From Pseudarthrobacter sp. NamB4 (GTDB lineage Bacteria; Actinomycetota; Actinomycetes; Actinomycetales; Micrococcaceae), in the NCBI RefSeq assembly GCF_005796185.1, contig NZ_VAHM01000007.1, positions 62,001 to 126,000 on the forward strand: a stretch of DNA of 64,000 nt, read 5' to 3'. Each line of letters starts with the position of its first letter. Position 1 is the stretch's first letter. Below, piece after piece: positions 63,285-64,000 of this stretch. Both the position numbers and the translations under genes were made by a program. The notes beneath the pieces were generated by a model that was given only the letters and a program-made list of their open reading frames with translations, ran no database searches and was not told where the DNA came from.

Positions 63285-64000
63285 TTAGCGACGCGAGATG
63301 GCATCGACGACGGCGGCCAGCGCCTGGGCGGTCTTGCCGGGGTCGGTTCCGCCGCCCTGGGCGACGTCGTCCTTGCCTCCGCCGCCCCCGCCGAGGATAC
63401 CGGCAGCAAGGCGGACCAGTGCTCCGGCTTTGACTCCGGCTTCCCGCGCAGCCTCATTGGTGGCCACCAGGATGATGGGGCGGTCATTGGCGACGCCGGC
63501 CACTGCCACCGTTGCCGGCGCCGCTCCCAGCCGGTTCCTCAGGTCCAGGGCGAGTCCGCGAATATCGTCCGCACCATTGACCTGGCCTGCGTCATGGGCG
63601 ATGACGCTGACACCGCCGGCATCCTTGGCAGTATTGACCAGCTGGGCGGCCGAGGCGGCCAGCTGCTCCTTGCGCAGCCTGTCGAGTTCCTTCTCCGTGG
63701 CCTTCAGCTTGGCAAGGGTGGCGGCAATCCGGTCGGCCAGCTGGCCGGACGGGACCTTCAGCATCTCGGTCAGCTCGGTGACCAGGGCCCGTTCGGCCGC
63801 CAGGTGCCGGAATGCATCCATGCCTACGAAGGCCTCCACACGGCGGTTTCCGGAACCGACTGACTGTTCGCCCAGGAGCGACAGGCTGCCGATCAGCGAG
63901 GTGTTGGACACGTGGGTTCCACCGCACAGCTCACGTGACCATGCGCCGTCGATCTCCACCACGCGCACTTCGTTGCCGTAGTTCTCGCCAAAGAGCGCCA
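63285..64000 (-). CDS. alaS: Alanine--tRNA ligase, C-terminal part (5' end outside window)
   Basis: About 238 residues are visible, starting in ALFGENYGNEVRVVEIDG. The editing-domain zinc motif ELCGGTHVSNT (63935-63900 region) and the C-terminal Ala domain with the Gly-rich GGGGGKDDVAQGGG are present. Standard actinobacterial order alaS-ruvX-mltG-aroE. Confidence 0.96.
   Translation of the reverse strand, partial: ALFGENYGNEVRVVEIDGAWSRELCGGTHVSNTSLIGSLSLLGEQSVGSGNRRVEAFVGMDAFRHLAAERALVTELTEMLKVPSGQLADRIAATLAKLKATEKELDRLRKEQLAASAAQLVNTAKDAGGVSVIAHDAGQVNGADDIRGLALDLRNRLGAAPATVAVAGVANDRPIILVATNEAAREAGVKAGALVRLAAGILGGGGGGKDDVAQGGGTDPGKTAQALAAVVDAISRR

Overview
High-GC actinobacterial chromosome, almost certainly an Arthrobacter/Pseudarthrobacter-type Micrococcaceae. 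The pointers are GC-rich code with frequent GTG/TTG starts, a mihF-type integration host factor next to gmk-rpoZ-coaBC, a degenerate actinobacterial PriA, HrcA/CIRCE control of dnaJ, many GTGA/TGATG start-stop overlaps and several probable leaderless promoters. Nearly all of the window is core genome. No rRNA, tRNA, CRISPR array or recognisable transposase was seen.

Layout. 1-0.7 kb: 5' part of leuA (minus strand) behind an 18-codon leader peptide with four consecutive Leu codons. 0.8-4.4 kb: M13 metallopeptidase and a LytR-CpsA-Psr wall ligase, convergent. 4.5-8.4 kb: operon phoH-ybeY-corC-era ending in a clear terminator. 8.5-8.7 kb: an unusually hairpin-dense intergenic stretch before a GerMN lipoprotein gene. 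9.7-12.8 kb: hrcA-dnaJ-rsmE with a CIRCE operator. 12.9-18.8 kb: DUF3097 and DUF4870 proteins, hemW, lepA, a PemK/MazF-like gene and rpsT. 18.9-27.6 kb: holA, then a decayed 3.7-kb patch (phosphotransferase and cupin pseudogenes, small ORFs, gene remnants), then comEC (frameshifted, no metallo-beta-lactamase domain), comEA and a degV-family gene.

27.6-30.4 kb: leuS with what looks like a complete transcription attenuator: leaderless promoter, an 8-codon leader peptide with three Leu codons in a row, and an intrinsic terminator before the gene. 30.4-35.9 kb: glycerol operon glpD-glpF-glpK (minus strand) with a divergent SorC-family regulator; a 136-bp nested inverted repeat lies behind glpK. 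36-38.9 kb: aldo/keto reductase, alpha/beta hydrolase, GT4 glycosyltransferase. 38.9-54.1 kb: a minus-strand run in transcription order pyrR-pyrB-pyrC-(membrane protein)-carA-carB-pyrF-mihF-gmk-rpoZ-coaBC-metK-priA, i.e. UMP synthesis plus housekeeping genes, with a PyrR-binding RNA motif in the pyrR leader. 54.2-55.5 kb: PrsW-like intramembrane protease. 55.5-64 kb: alaS(partial)-ruvX-mltG-aroE-aroC-aroK-aroB-TPR protein-efp-nusB, the shikimate cluster with tightly overlapping genes.

The items most worth follow-up are the leuS attenuator, the structured region at 8.5-8.7 kb, the truncated comEC beside the decayed patch, the nested palindrome behind glpK, and the histidine-rich cytoplasmic tail of MltG.
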